Of a stretch of 64,000 nucleotides of DNA, positions 25,175-33,096 are shown piece after piece (position 1 is the stretch's first letter; each line of letters begins with the position of its first letter). The notes under the pieces are model-generated. The model had not been told where the DNA came from and did not search any database. It was given only the letters and a program-made list of their open reading frames with translations. A program made the translations under genes and the position numbers. The stretch is from Clostridia bacterium (lineage in GTDB: Bacteria > Bacillota > Clostridia > Christensenellales > Aristaeellaceae), in the NCBI GenBank assembly GCA_017395685.1, contig JAFQOD010000028.1, forward strand, positions 42,156-106,155, given 5' to 3'.

Positions 25175-25507
25175 ATGCTTATGTTTCAATAGAATAGGAA
25201 CTATATTAACGCCATCAACAACTTCTGCGGCACAGCCAGCACCAACCCGGAACACAATCGGCACATCTGGCATATCGCCCAGTGCATTCAGGACGCCTTT
25301 GCCGCCAGCAATCTTCAATACGATATGGAGATTGCGGAACTGAAGCAGACAATCAAAAGTCAGGATGAACGGATTGCCCGTTTGGAAAGTATCATCCAGA
25401 CGTTGGAGAAGAAAACGCCTCCGGCGACGCCCATTGCCGCGGATGTTTTCATTACGCCCAGTTCTCTGAAAAAAATGAAGCGAGATATCATCAACTATCT
25501 GAATTAA
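25175..25507 (+). pseudogene. Element-encoded coiled-coil protein with early in-frame TAG
   Basis: A good AAGGAG site precedes ATG at 25175, but codon 6 is TAG (25190-25192). The frame then stays open for 105 codons: an Asn/Ile-rich N-terminal helix region, a coiled-coil near the middle (Glu-Ile-Ala-Glu-Leu-Lys-Gln-Thr-Ile) and a Lys-rich C-terminus ending Asn-Tyr-Leu-Asn. The clean, protein-like sequence right after the stop suggests a single nonsense mutation, or read-through. An internal Met at 25325 could give a 60-residue product. The function is not recognised. Confidence 0.6.
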
Positions 25508-25629
25508 ATCTCACGAAAATTGCGGTGCGGGCGGCATTTTGAAAATGCTTTTCCCAGGCAAAACCCGGAACCTATCCCCCACATACACAAAGGGAACAGA
25601 CCATCAATGCATGGCTGTTCCCTTCCTTT

Positions 25630-25848
25630 TTATACTTTCTCGCCGCTATCACGCATAACAAGATTGATTTCCAGGTCACAACCCAGAGCATCAGCAATTT
25701 CCTTCAGTTCTTTTTCGGGGAAATTATCCCTGGTCATCTTGTTGGAAAGGTTCTGCCGAGTTTGTCCTGTACTCTCTGCCAGTTGCCCCATCGTCATCCC
25801 ACGCCGCTTTAGAACAACTTTAATTTTCTCGCTGACCGAAAGTCCCAT
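25630..25848 (-). CDS. XRE-type repressor of module 1
   Basis: This 72-residue Cro/C1-type helix-turn-helix protein has Met-Gly-Gln-Leu-Ala-Glu-Ser and Gln-Thr-Arg-Gln-Asn-Leu-Ser-Asn-Lys near 25-45 and a short tail ending Glu-Lys-Val. It is divergent from the 89-residue gene and likely represses the promoter between them and its own. It is only distantly alike to the regulators at 40421 and 57635, although the neighbouring genes are nearly identical. The GTT-CGGAGGG region upstream supports the start at 25848. Confidence 0.87.
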   Translation of the reverse strand: MGLSVSEKIKVVLKRRGMTMGQLAESTGQTRQNLSNKMTRDNFPEKELKEIADALGCDLEINLVMRDSGEKV

Positions 25849-25898
25849 ATTTATCCCTCCGTTCGCTTTTATTATACACACCACAGTGTCAAGCGTCA

Positions 25899-25968
25899 AG
25901 ATGAAGTGAAAATTTCACTATTAAATTTCATTTTGGTATTGACATGTGACACTCTGTAATGTATAATA
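25899..25968 (+). promoter_or_regulatory. Module 1 promoter-operator
   Basis: TTGACA (25939-25944) and TATAAT (25962-25967) are perfect and 17 bases apart. A 15-bp odd palindrome, AGTGAAAATTTCACT, lies at about 25905-25919, and a TGTGACACT half-site lies in the spacer; both are candidate repressor sites. Confidence 0.78.
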
Positions 25969-26016
25969 ATATATGTAGAGAGGGTCAAAACCCCACAACA
26001 AAAGGAGGTCAACAAA

Positions 26017-26286
26017 ATGTCAAACCCCAGCATGGAAGCCAAGGTCAAGGAACTGATGGAACTGAAACGGATGAAGGAGGAACTGGAAGCGGAGATCGCC
26101 GCCACAGAAGACGAAATCAAAGCGGTGATGGGTCAGGAGGAATTGCTCCTGGCGGGGTCTTACAAGGTCAGTTGGAAAACCTTCACCAGCAGCCGCATTG
26201 ATACCACCGCATTAAAAAAGGCTCTGCCCGATGTCGCTGCGGCTTACACCAAGCAAACCACCGCCCGCCGCTTTGCCATCAATTAA
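26017..26286 (+). CDS. 89-aa module protein, copy 1 (coiled-coil, YqaJ-tail-like)
   Basis: The N-terminal half is a charged coiled-coil (Leu-Met-Glu-Leu-Lys-Arg-Met-Lys-Glu-Glu) and the C-terminal half has Tyr-Lys-Val-Ser-Trp-Lys, Ser-Ser-Arg-Ile-Asp-Thr and Leu-Lys-Lys-Ala-Leu-Pro. This C-terminal pattern is like the tail segment that follows YqaJ-type exonucleases in phages (from memory, not searched). It is nearly identical to the products at 40806 and 58030. It has a GGAGG site and is the first gene after the module promoter. The function is unknown; a role in DNA processing or anti-nuclease activity is possible. Confidence 0.8.
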   Translation: MSNPSMEAKVKELMELKRMKEELEAEIAATEDEIKAVMGQEELLLAGSYKVSWKTFTSSRIDTTALKKALPDVAAAYTKQTTARRFAIN

Positions 26287-26289
26287 AAA

Positions 26290-26384
26290 GCCGGAACACC
26301 TACCACAGCATTCCGGCACACTCTCCCGAAGAACTGACAGGAACCACGGGGAGCACTTAATTCTACCACACTTGGAGTGCTCCC
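26290..26384 (+). ncRNA. Paired conserved hairpins, module 1
   Basis: Hairpin A (GCCGGAA/TTCCGGC, 26290-26317) and hairpin B (GGGAGCACT/AGTGCTCCC, 26349-26384) lie between the 89-aa gene and the ArdC-like gene. Both are kept in modules 2 and 3, while the bases between them vary. There is no T-run, so they are more likely RNA structures or protein sites than plain terminators. Confidence 0.6.
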
Positions 26385-26406
26385 TACAAGATGAAAGGAG
26401 CACAAA

Positions 26407-27234
26407 ATGGATATTTACAGCGAAGTTACCAACCGGATTATGGAACAGATGGAAGAAGGTATCATCCCCTGGCAGAAGCCTTGGGTCGCCTGCGGCAAAG
26501 CCATCAGCAGAACCACCGGAAAGCCCTATTCCCTGCTCAATCAAATGCTTCTCGGTCGCCCCGGTGAATATCTCACCTTCAAACAGTGCCAGGAGGCTGG
26601 CGGCAAGGTGAAGAAGGGCGAAAAGAGCCAGATGGTAGTTTTCTGGAAATGGATTGAGACAGAAGACGAGGAAACCGGCGAGAAAAAGGAAGTTCCTTTC
26701 CTGCGGTATTACAATGTATTCCACATCGACCAATGCGAAGGCGTCACCGCCAAGCACACCACGGAAACTGCCTTTCCTGATGGCGCCGCCGCTGATGAAG
26801 CCGCCAAAGCCATTATCAGTGATTATCTCTCCCGGGAAAAGGTCAGGCTTTCCCATCAGGAAGGCGACCGGGCATTCTATCGCCCCGGCACGGATGAAAT
26901 CGTCCTTCCCCTGATGAAACAGTTCCGTTCCACCGCTGAATATTACAGCACCGCCTTCCATGAAATCACCCACAGCACCGGGCACGAAAAGCGGCTGAAC
27001 CGTTTAGAAAAAATCGCGTTCTTCGGTTCCGATGCTTACAGCAAAGAAGAGCTGGTGGCAGAAATCGGTGCCGCCGCTCTGGTGAGCCACGCAGGGCTTG
27101 AAACCTCCAGCAGCTTCCGCAACAATGCCGCTTATATCCAGAACTGGCTCTCTGCCCTGAAAGATGATAAACGCTTCATCGTCAGTGCGGCAGGCAAGGC
27201 AGAAAAAGCCGTCAACCTCATTCTGAACCAATAA
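26407..27234 (+). CDS. ArdC-like anti-restriction/zincin metallopeptidase, copy 1
   Basis: This 275-residue protein has an N-terminal ArdC/DUF1738 single-strand DNA-binding region (Trp-Gln-Lys-Pro-Trp near 22-26, Asn-Gln-Met-Leu-Leu near 45) and a C-terminal zinc peptidase site His-Glu-Ile-Thr-His at 185-189 with His193 and a Glu-Glu-Leu-Val-Ala-Glu segment near 215-220. ArdC proteins shield entering single-stranded plasmid DNA from restriction. It is shared almost identically by the copies at 41194 and 58418. It is cytoplasmic, with an AAAGGAG site. Confidence 0.88.
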   Translation: MDIYSEVTNRIMEQMEEGIIPWQKPWVACGKAISRTTGKPYSLLNQMLLGRPGEYLTFKQCQEAGGKVKKGEKSQMVVFWKWIETEDEETGEKKEVPFLRYYNVFHIDQCEGVTAKHTTETAFPDGAAADEAAKAIISDYLSREKVRLSHQEGDRAFYRPGTDEIVLPLMKQFRSTAEYYSTAFHEITHSTGHEKRLNRLEKIAFFGSDAYSKEELVAEIGAAALVSHAGLETSSSFRNNAAYIQNWLSALKDDKRFIVSAAGKAEKAVNLILNQ

Positions 27235-27244
27235 GAGCGAAGAA

Positions 27245-27270
27245 CCCGGCGGGGAACAATCCCCGTCGGG
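27245..27270 (+). promoter_or_regulatory. GC hairpin before the 80-aa gene, module 1
   Basis: An 11-bp stem with one G-U pair (CCCGGCGGGGA / TCCCCGTCGGG, loop ACAA) ends four bases before the GGAGGG ribosome site of the next gene. It is conserved at 42033-42058 and 59257-59282. Confidence 0.6.
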
Positions 27271-27283
27271 CATGGAGGGCAAT

Positions 27284-27526
27284 ATGATAGATTATGTATC
27301 CAAGACACTTTCGATTTCCAGTATCATGCGATTAATTGTGGAAGGTGCCATCGTGTTATACGAAGGGGATGCTGTTCCCCTCTATAACCTGGCAGCAGAG
27401 CAGCCGGAAGCCCAGGGGGCTTTCTCCACCATTGGCAGAGCTCTCTATGACCTGCGGCAATATGTCCTTGAACTGGAAGAAGCCTACCGCGAAGAAAATC
27501 AGCAGCAGAACGGTTCCAGGGTGTAG
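27284..27526 (+). CDS. 80-aa module protein, copy 1
   Basis: This small acidic, helical protein begins Met-Ile-Asp-Tyr-Val-Ser-Lys and has a Ser-Ile-Met-Arg-Leu-Ile-Val-Glu-Gly-Ala segment and an acidic C-terminal helix rich in Leu-Glu. It is unassigned but present in all three modules (copies at 42072 and 59296). The first 35 residues are nearly invariant, while the middle and the end differ in copy 3. The start at 27284 is set by GGAGGG; a Met four codons earlier is inside that site. The conserved upstream hairpin suggests translational control. Confidence 0.78.
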   Translation: MIDYVSKTLSISSIMRLIVEGAIVLYEGDAVPLYNLAAEQPEAQGAFSTIGRALYDLRQYVLELEEAYREENQQQNGSRV

Positions 27527-27554
27527 CAAAAACAGTTGTTAATCTTTATAGTTT

Positions 27555-27619
27555 TTGTCCGGAAATGATGTGCCGATTTTTCTGGATTTTCGGACGGAAA
27601 AAGGTGTAATTTGTCCGGA
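27555..27619 (+). repeat. Putative res site for the serine recombinase, copy 1
   Basis: Three related sub-sites occur before the recombinase gene: TTGTCCGGA at 27555, TTCGGAC at 27589 and TTGTCCGGA at 27611. The last two form an inverted repeat of about 31 bases, the size of a serine-recombinase dimer site. The same block occurs at 59551-59616. Confidence 0.5.
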
Positions 27620-27651
27620 TGACCCTTTCTTTTACAACGGGAGGAAAGACG

Positions 27652-28236
27652 ATGATATATGGATACGCACGCTGCTCCACAAACGAGAGCAAGCAGGACA
27701 TCAACAGGCAAATCAAAGAATTGAAAGCCGCCGGTGCCGATGAAGTCATCTTTGAATACGAGCACGGCGACGCCAAGACCAAGAAGGAACTACAAATGAT
27801 GCTGGAAATATCCAAGGCTGGCGATACCATCATCACGCTGGAAGTGAGCCGACTGTCCCGCAGCACCCAGCAGCTCTGCGAACTGATAGACATTATCCGG
27901 CAGAAACGGCTGCGGCTGATGATTGTAGGGAGCATCACCATTGATTGCCGCACCGGCAAGACCGACCCCATGAGCGAAGCCTTTCTCCAAATGGCAGGCG
28001 TTTTCAGCCAACTGGAACTGGCAATGATACGGGCACGGGTGAAGTCAGGGATGGAAAACGCCAAGGCCAAGGGCAAGAAGATAGGGCGGCGGCCTACCAC
28101 CAAGGAGGATATACCGGCGAACTTCCTGAAGCACTACGCCATCTTCATGGAGGGCAAGATGAACGTGTCGGAGCTAGCGCGAGTGTGCGGGTTATCAAGA
28201 CCGACGGTGTACAAGTATTTGAAGATGATAGGATAA
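27652..28236 (+). CDS. Serine recombinase/resolvase, element 1
   Basis: This 194-residue small serine recombinase has the N-terminal Tyr-Gly-Tyr-Ala-Arg-Cys-Ser (catalytic Ser9), Val-Ser-Arg-Leu-Ser-Arg-Ser near 65-71, a long E-helix (Met-Ile-Arg-Ala-Arg-Val-Lys-Ser-Gly-Met) and a C-terminal Hin-type helix-turn-helix with Ser-Arg-Pro-Thr-Val-Tyr-Lys-Tyr. It would resolve dimers or invert DNA at nearby sites. The start at 27652 is set by GGGAGGAAAG. A close relative lies at 59648. Confidence 0.93.
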   Translation: MIYGYARCSTNESKQDINRQIKELKAAGADEVIFEYEHGDAKTKKELQMMLEISKAGDTIITLEVSRLSRSTQQLCELIDIIRQKRLRLMIVGSITIDCRTGKTDPMSEAFLQMAGVFSQLELAMIRARVKSGMENAKAKGKKIGRRPTTKEDIPANFLKHYAIFMEGKMNVSELARVCGLSRPTVYKYLKMIG

Positions 28237-28240
28237 AAAG

Positions 28241-28269
28241 GGCCCCTGCGATGAAAAGTCGCAGGGGCC
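28241..28269 (-). terminator. Terminator of SipW-type protein gene
   Basis: A perfect 10-bp stem (GGCCCCTGCG arms) is followed by CTTTTTAT on the minus strand. It serves the minus-strand gene ending at 28390; the 120 bases between hold no gene. Confidence 0.72.
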
Positions 28270-28389
28270 TGGGTGGTTTGAGCAAAGCGTGAAAGAAGGT
28301 ATGTTTTCAACAAATGAAGAAAACTTCCAAGTTCAGAGAGAGCATAGACACTATTTCCTCTTGTAGTGGTCTTATCAGGGGCTGCATTA

Positions 28390-30372
28390 TCACCACTGAA
28401 TCATGTCATTAAAGATGGTGTTGTAGTTGTCGTTATCCAATTGAACGCCCTTCACTAGGAAAGGCACGGTGCCGTTCAGGCGGCCATCAAAGTTACCGCC
28501 ACCATTGCCAGCTGCCGAAACCATATCAGTCATCGGCACCAGGCTGAAATCCTTGGTGCTGTTGTAATCGCAGAAGGCGAAATTGTTCGGCTTAGTCTGA
28601 TCAGCATTCGTGATGTTGACCTTCACGCCGTCGCCGATATTCACAGCTACGTTACGGCCGATTTCAAGAGCAGAGCTCTTGGCCTTGGAGGTTACGCCTT
28701 CCTTGATCGTGGTACTGATATTAAAGGTAGCGCCGGAAACGTTCAGCTTAGCCTGGGAAGCCGCAGAAATACCCAGGTTGTAACCCGTAGGCTGGGTAAT
28801 TTCGCCTTCTACATGGAAGGTGCCGCCGGTTACATTGATAGTACCAGGTTTATCGCTGGAGCAGATACCGGTTGTGCAATGCTTACCCTTTGCAGTAATG
28901 ACGCCGCCGCTCATGTTGAACACAGCAGTGTCGCTGGCGAGATAAGCGCCGTTGACGCGGCCATTCTGGGTGTCGGTGATATAGACCGCCGTAATAGAAC
29001 CGCCTTCCATATTGACAGTTCCGTTTGCGGCAACCAGAATACCAGTTTCAGTGGAATCGCCTTCGACGTAGATGTGGGCATATTCCTTGATGTTGGCAAC
29101 TGCGCCATTGGTAACATAAATACCATAAGCATCAGCACCCACAACGTCGACCCTGGAATTATCTTCCATCGTCACAGTCGCATTGACTGCAACAATACCA
29201 ACGTTACCGGCTTTGCCGCCAACTTCAACCTTCGCCGTATCACGAAGATTCAGGACAGCATCGCCTTCCTCTGCCTCAACAAGAATCATGTCGCTGCTCT
29301 CCGAATCACCGGGCAGGGTGATCTTCGCATCGCCAGTAATGTTCAGGGTAGCAGTCTTGCCGCTTTCTTTATTCACAACATAAATTTCGTTATTTTTGCT
29401 GCCGGACGTCACCAGGTTCAGCTCGCCGCCGCCCACGCTGTCGGTGATGGTCAGGGTAGCGCCGGTGTTCACAACAATGCAGTCCTTGTCCACTACATTC
29501 TTGACGGTCAGCTTATGGCCCTTCAGGTCGATGATGATGTCGTCATCTTCCTTGACGGTAATGGTGTCGTCCGTAATGGTCTCGTCGCGGCCCAGCTCAA
29601 CCTTTTCTTCCACCTTGTCGGAGCTGTTGGCGAACTCGTCCATCGTGTCCTTGAAGGACTTGCCGTCGTACAGGTGGTCGAAGCTGTCGGCCTCGGCAGT
29701 CAGCTGGGACGCTCTCACATTCAGGCCCAGGTCGATGTGCAGGTAAGGCATGCTGTCATCGGTGGTCTTGCCGTTGTTAACGTTCCACTTGTTGTCGTTG
29801 GCAGTGGGCTCCCACCAGATGACCATACCGTAGGACTTGGAGCCGACAACGGCGCCTGCGGGAACATTCTCGTCCTTAATGTGGCTGTGCTCCACGGGCA
29901 GCAGCATGCCCTTGGTCTTCAGTTCAGAAAGGGTTTTCCAGTCAGTGGAGGGGATCTTGGCGATCACTTCTTCACGGCTGGCGGCAGCATCAATCAGGCC
30001 GTCCACGAAGCCAACCTTCAGCACCTGGGACAGCTGGGCGTCGGTGCCGTCGGTCATTTTGTTTTCGTTGATGGCATTGATGACCATTTCATACTGGAAC
30101 GAAAGCGTGCCGGTGTTGACCACAGTCAGGTTTTCCCAGGCAACAGCGCCGGGCTCCCACAGGGTCACGTCGTTGAAAAGGGTCGTTTTGTTCTGGATGC
30201 TTTCCTTGTCGGCAGGATTGCCGCAGTAAACATCCACATCCAGCGCACCAGACTTGATAATATTGTTCGCACTGGTCACTTCATCGGTGAACCAGGCGAT
30301 GGTGGAACCGGTAATGGCTCCGAAGCTGATCAGCAGCGCCAGAGTCAGTGCCAAAAGTTTGCTCTTCTTCAC
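28390..30372 (-). CDS. SipW-type signal peptide, beta-helix secreted protein
   Basis: This 660-residue protein opens with the TasA/CalY-type leader: a basic start, a long hydrophobic run and Ser-Thr-Ile-Ala-Trp-Phe-Thr-Asp near 23-30, then Val-Thr-Ser-Ala-Asn-Asn-Ile-Ile-Lys-Ser-Gly. Residues about 30-215 resemble the camelysin/TasA fold; residues 250-650 are Asn/Gly/Val-rich short repeats (Thr-Val-Asn-Met-Glu-Gly-Gly-type turns) that fit a right-handed beta-helix. It is probably a surface or biofilm fibre protein exported by a SipW peptidase encoded elsewhere. It starts with GTG behind GAGGAGG. It lies next to an AgrC/LytTR pair that may control it. Confidence 0.8.
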   Translation of the reverse strand: MKKSKLLALTLALLISFGAITGSTIAWFTDEVTSANNIIKSGALDVDVYCGNPADKESIQNKTTLFNDVTLWEPGAVAWENLTVVNTGTLSFQYEMVINAINENKMTDGTDAQLSQVLKVGFVDGLIDAAASREEVIAKIPSTDWKTLSELKTKGMLLPVEHSHIKDENVPAGAVVGSKSYGMVIWWEPTANDNKWNVNNGKTTDDSMPYLHIDLGLNVRASQLTAEADSFDHLYDGKSFKDTMDEFANSSDKVEEKVELGRDETITDDTITVKEDDDIIIDLKGHKLTVKNVVDKDCIVVNTGATLTITDSVGGGELNLVTSGSKNNEIYVVNKESGKTATLNITGDAKITLPGDSESSDMILVEAEEGDAVLNLRDTAKVEVGGKAGNVGIVAVNATVTMEDNSRVDVVGADAYGIYVTNGAVANIKEYAHIYVEGDSTETGILVAANGTVNMEGGSITAVYITDTQNGRVNGAYLASDTAVFNMSGGVITAKGKHCTTGICSSDKPGTINVTGGTFHVEGEITQPTGYNLGISAASQAKLNVSGATFNISTTIKEGVTSKAKSSALEIGRNVAVNIGDGVKVNITNADQTKPNNFAFCDYNSTKDFSLVPMTDMVSAAGNGGGNFDGRLNGTVPFLVKGVQLDNDNYNTIFNDMIQW

Positions 30373-30439
30373 GAAATTTGTTCCTCCTCATTTTATTTAA
30401 GATAAGACCCGGATGAAGTTTGACACTTCTGAATTATAG

Positions 30440-30467
30440 CAAAAAAACTCCCCGGAAAGGGGAGTTT
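30440..30467 (-). terminator. Terminator of sensor kinase gene
   Basis: AACTCCCC-ggaa-GGGGAGTT with TTTTTTT on the minus strand lies 38 bases after the kinase stop. An extended -10 TGCTATAAT (about 30434-30441) overlaps its tail and may start the SipW-type gene. Confidence 0.82.
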
Positions 30468-30504
30468 GGCATAATGTGTACTTTTGTGGCACAGATTGCA
30501 GTTC

Positions 30505-31761
30505 TTATTTGAGGTTCAAGCTGATTTTCGCTGAAAAGATGCCGTCCGCTGCCGAAAAATCATACATGCCGTCGTATTTGCCTGCCACTGCAATCACCGA
30601 ATGGATGCCAATGCCGTAGAGCGAGTCGTCAAAGGTCATCCTTTCTTTGCAGGTGTTTTCCACTTTGATCAGCAGCCGCTGTGCGCTCTCCTTGATGGAA
30701 ATGTCAATGGTCTTGTCCGGACTTTTCAGCGCAGCAGCGGCATGAACGGCATTCTCGAAAAGGTTGGCAATGACAATCACGAGATCCTGCGGCAAAATGT
30801 CAACATCCCGGCTGACGTCCGCAGAAATTGTGACTGCAATGCCGCTTTCTTTTGCTCGTCTTCCGTACACGGTCAGAACAGTGTTGACCGTCCTGTTTTC
30901 GCAATATCGCACCTCACCCCAGACCCTGCTGTCGCTGTCCACAAGCCTCCGGAGATATTCCCTTACGCTTTCCAGGTCATTGTTGTTGGCCAGCTCCAGC
31001 ATCACCATGTTATGATGCCGCCTGTCGTGTCTTGCCTGACGATCCGCCGCAAGCTGCGCGCTTTCGGCTTCAATCTGCGCAAGCAGAAGCTTGTTTTGCT
31101 GTTCTGTTTCCCTTTTGGATGCCGCCTCAGACAGACTATTGATGTTTGAGAAAATGACAGGGTACACTGCCATGATGGAAACGCTTAGGAGCGCAAACGG
31201 AACAAACGAGGGATCCCTGAAGGTTGATAGCCTTGTCGGGAAGAACAAAGTAAAGACAAGAGTGATCAAAAAGATGATATTGACTATGATCAGCGGCGTC
31301 CATCCTGTGGTGATATTCTTCGCTGCAGTGCGGCACAGCGCGCACACATTGCGAAGAAAATAAGTGACCAGAGCGAAAAGCAATGTCGCTTGAATGAGCA
31401 TGGTAAGGATTGAATACCGCTCGCCAAGCCCCGCTCTCACCATGAGGAAGAATGTGATGCCAATGCAAAAAAAGATCGAATAGGTCAGCATGGTGAACAA
31501 TCGCTGCGCAAGCCTGCCTTTGGTGGTTGCAAAAAAGATCACATACTGTCCAATCAACGGCAGAATAAATGAGATGAGGAACAGCAAAGGCGACATTGGC
31601 AGCACGGATTCTGCGAAGAACATGATCATGCTTTGCACCGTCACCCAAACGCCCCAGATGATATAGGTGGTCTTTTTGCTGTATTTCAGCGTGGAAGAAT
31701 AGATGCCGGCAGCGGCGTGTGCCAGCAGCAGGAATATTAGTTCAATGACATTGGCTTGCAT
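30505..31761 (-). CDS. AgrC-like GHKL sensor histidine kinase
   Basis: This 418-residue membrane protein has about six or seven transmembrane helices in residues 1-210, a coiled linker, the phospho-acceptor His245 in Arg-His-Asp, and a GHKL ATPase with Asn-Leu-Phe-Glu-Asn-Ala-Val near 338-344 and Tyr-Gly-Ile-Gly near 385. This is the layout of peptide-sensing kinases such as AgrC. It lies six bases after the LytTR regulator it should phosphorylate. No AgrB/AgrD-like peptide gene was found beside it. Confidence 0.88.
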   Translation of the reverse strand: MQANVIELIFLLLAHAAAGIYSSTLKYSKKTTYIIWGVWVTVQSMIMFFAESVLPMSPLLFLISFILPLIGQYVIFFATTKGRLAQRLFTMLTYSIFFCIGITFFLMVRAGLGERYSILTMLIQATLLFALVTYFLRNVCALCRTAAKNITTGWTPLIIVNIIFLITLVFTLFFPTRLSTFRDPSFVPFALLSVSIMAVYPVIFSNINSLSEAASKRETEQQNKLLLAQIEAESAQLAADRQARHDRRHHNMVMLELANNNDLESVREYLRRLVDSDSRVWGEVRYCENRTVNTVLTVYGRRAKESGIAVTISADVSRDVDILPQDLVIVIANLFENAVHAAAALKSPDKTIDISIKESAQRLLIKVENTCKERMTFDDSLYGIGIHSVIAVAGKYDGMYDFSAADGIFSAKISLNLK

Positions 31762-31767
31762 ACTCGC

Positions 31768-32499
31768 TTACCCCTCCTGCTCTTCGTATTGGAAATCCCA
31801 GAAAGCCTTTTTCAGCTCGACATGCTTTCCCCTGGGGATAGGGATGCTGATGTTGTTATACAGACGCACTTCGTGGGTTGAAACATTTCTGACATTGCGG
31901 AGGTTGATAATGTACGCACTGCCCGCGCGGATAAATCCACCGGTTTTCATCAGCATGGACAAAAGCTCGGCCACAGTCATTCTGACCTTCAGCTGCGTTC
32001 CATCCTCTAGTGTGATGTATTGGTAGTGTGCATGAGCCTCGGAGAATATCATCCGGCTGACGTCGATGTTCTCTACACCGTTATCCGTTTTCAGCTTGAT
32101 TCGCCGCTCTCCAACCTTCCGTGCCTGCAGGAGCGCTGCATCCATGGCCTCATCGAACTTCGCCGGATTCAGCGGTTTCAGGAGATAGCGGAGAGTTCCT
32201 GTTTCAAAGCTTTGCGGAGCGTGTTCAAGGGAGGTTGTCAGAAACACGACGGGACTTTCAATGCGTCTGTTTCGAATTGCTTTTGCAAGCGTTGTTCCCA
32301 GTTCTTTTCCAATATAGACGTCAAGCACAAAGACGTCAAAGGATTTGCCGTCATCCAGAGCATTGATAAGCGTTTGCGCTGAATCGAAACAGAATACATC
32401 AAGAAGGAGGTGATTGTTCCTTTTCGCATACTGCGCTATATGCTGCGAAACCTCATCGAGTATCTTCGGATCGTCATCGCATAAGGCAATTCTGACCAA
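31768..32499 (-). CDS. LytTR-family response regulator, TTG start
   Basis: This 243-residue regulator has an N-terminal receiver domain (acidic Asp8-Asp9-Asp10, phospho-site Asp60 in Val-Leu-Asp-Val-Tyr, Leu-Thr-Thr-Ser near 85, Leu-Lys-Pro near 105) and a C-terminal LytTR DNA-binding domain (about 140-240, ending in a Pro-Ile-Pro-Arg-Gly segment). The start is the TTG at 32499, placed seven bases after AGGAGG; a longer reading to 32604 would cover the promoter. It forms an operon with the kinase downstream and may control the SipW-type protein (inference). Confidence 0.9.
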   Translation of the reverse strand: MVRIALCDDDPKILDEVSQHIAQYAKRNNHLLLDVFCFDSAQTLINALDDGKSFDVFVLDVYIGKELGTTLAKAIRNRRIESPVVFLTTSLEHAPQSFETGTLRYLLKPLNPAKFDEAMDAALLQARKVGERRIKLKTDNGVENIDVSRMIFSEAHAHYQYITLEDGTQLKVRMTVAELLSMLMKTGGFIRAGSAYIINLRNVRNVSTHEVRLYNNISIPIPRGKHVELKKAFWDFQYEEQEG

Positions 32500-32592
32500 T
32501 ATGCCACCTCCTCTCCGTTGGTAAGTGAAAGCAGCCCACAATCGAATCAAGCAGTCATTCGGGATTGGATGCAGCTTTGAGTTCCTTTTCAC

Positions 32593-32621
32593 AGTATACA
32601 CCATCTGATATTGCGACGCAA
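32593..32621 (-). promoter_or_regulatory. Promoter of LytTR/kinase operon
   Basis: TTGCGT (32621-32616) and TATACT (32598-32593) are separated by 17 bases and point to the TTG start at 32499. Confidence 0.7.
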
Positions 32622-32680
32622 GTCAGCGTGTTAGTTTTGAGAGGCTTCGATGGATGGGTTGAAGAGGGCAACTAATTTTT

Positions 32681-33090
32681 GTGGTACATCTCTACTTCGA
32701 TATGGTAGGCCCCAGCAAACTGAGTGCTCAGATGTTTAGCTGCCTTCTGGATTTACCCCAGTTGTCCTTATACTTACAGAAGTTTTCCTCATATCACTTC
32801 ATATCTGTGAAGAACTTATCACCGCGCCCAATGTTCCTGTATGCTTCATCTCGAATATCGTCAAGGTTTTCCTGTGGGATATCTGTATACAGCCTACTCG
32901 ATCCCAGACACAAGGAGTTATCCGTCAACCTAGTCAAGAAGCTCTGTGACGGTCTGGAAATGACGATGGGCGAGTTCTTTTCCGCAAAGGTATTTGATGA
33001 TTTGGAGCAGGAGATACAGTAACGACAATAGCGATAAATTTTTCATTTGGCACACCGGTGGTACATTAGTATTTGACGATGATGGAATAA
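32681..33090. pseudogene. Degenerate region: XRE tail and recombinase 3' remnant
   Basis: Two decayed pieces can be read here. Positions about 32890-33022 (plus strand) encode the end of an XRE-type regulator (Lys-Leu-Cys-Asp-Gly-Leu-Glu-Met-Thr-Met-Gly-Glu-Phe-Phe and Leu-Glu-Gln-Glu-Ile-Gln). Positions about 33050-33090 match the last codons of the serine recombinase at 27652, including the following hairpin type, but with a stop inside. The minus strand at 32700-32880 holds another broken frame. No intact gene is seen. Confidence 0.5.
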
Positions 33091-33096
33091 AGGAAA

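Noticed and set aside
28813..30405. Long plus-strand frame of 530 codons
   Set aside because: Antisense to the SipW-type protein; no ribosome site, and the minus-strand reading has a clear leader and repeats.
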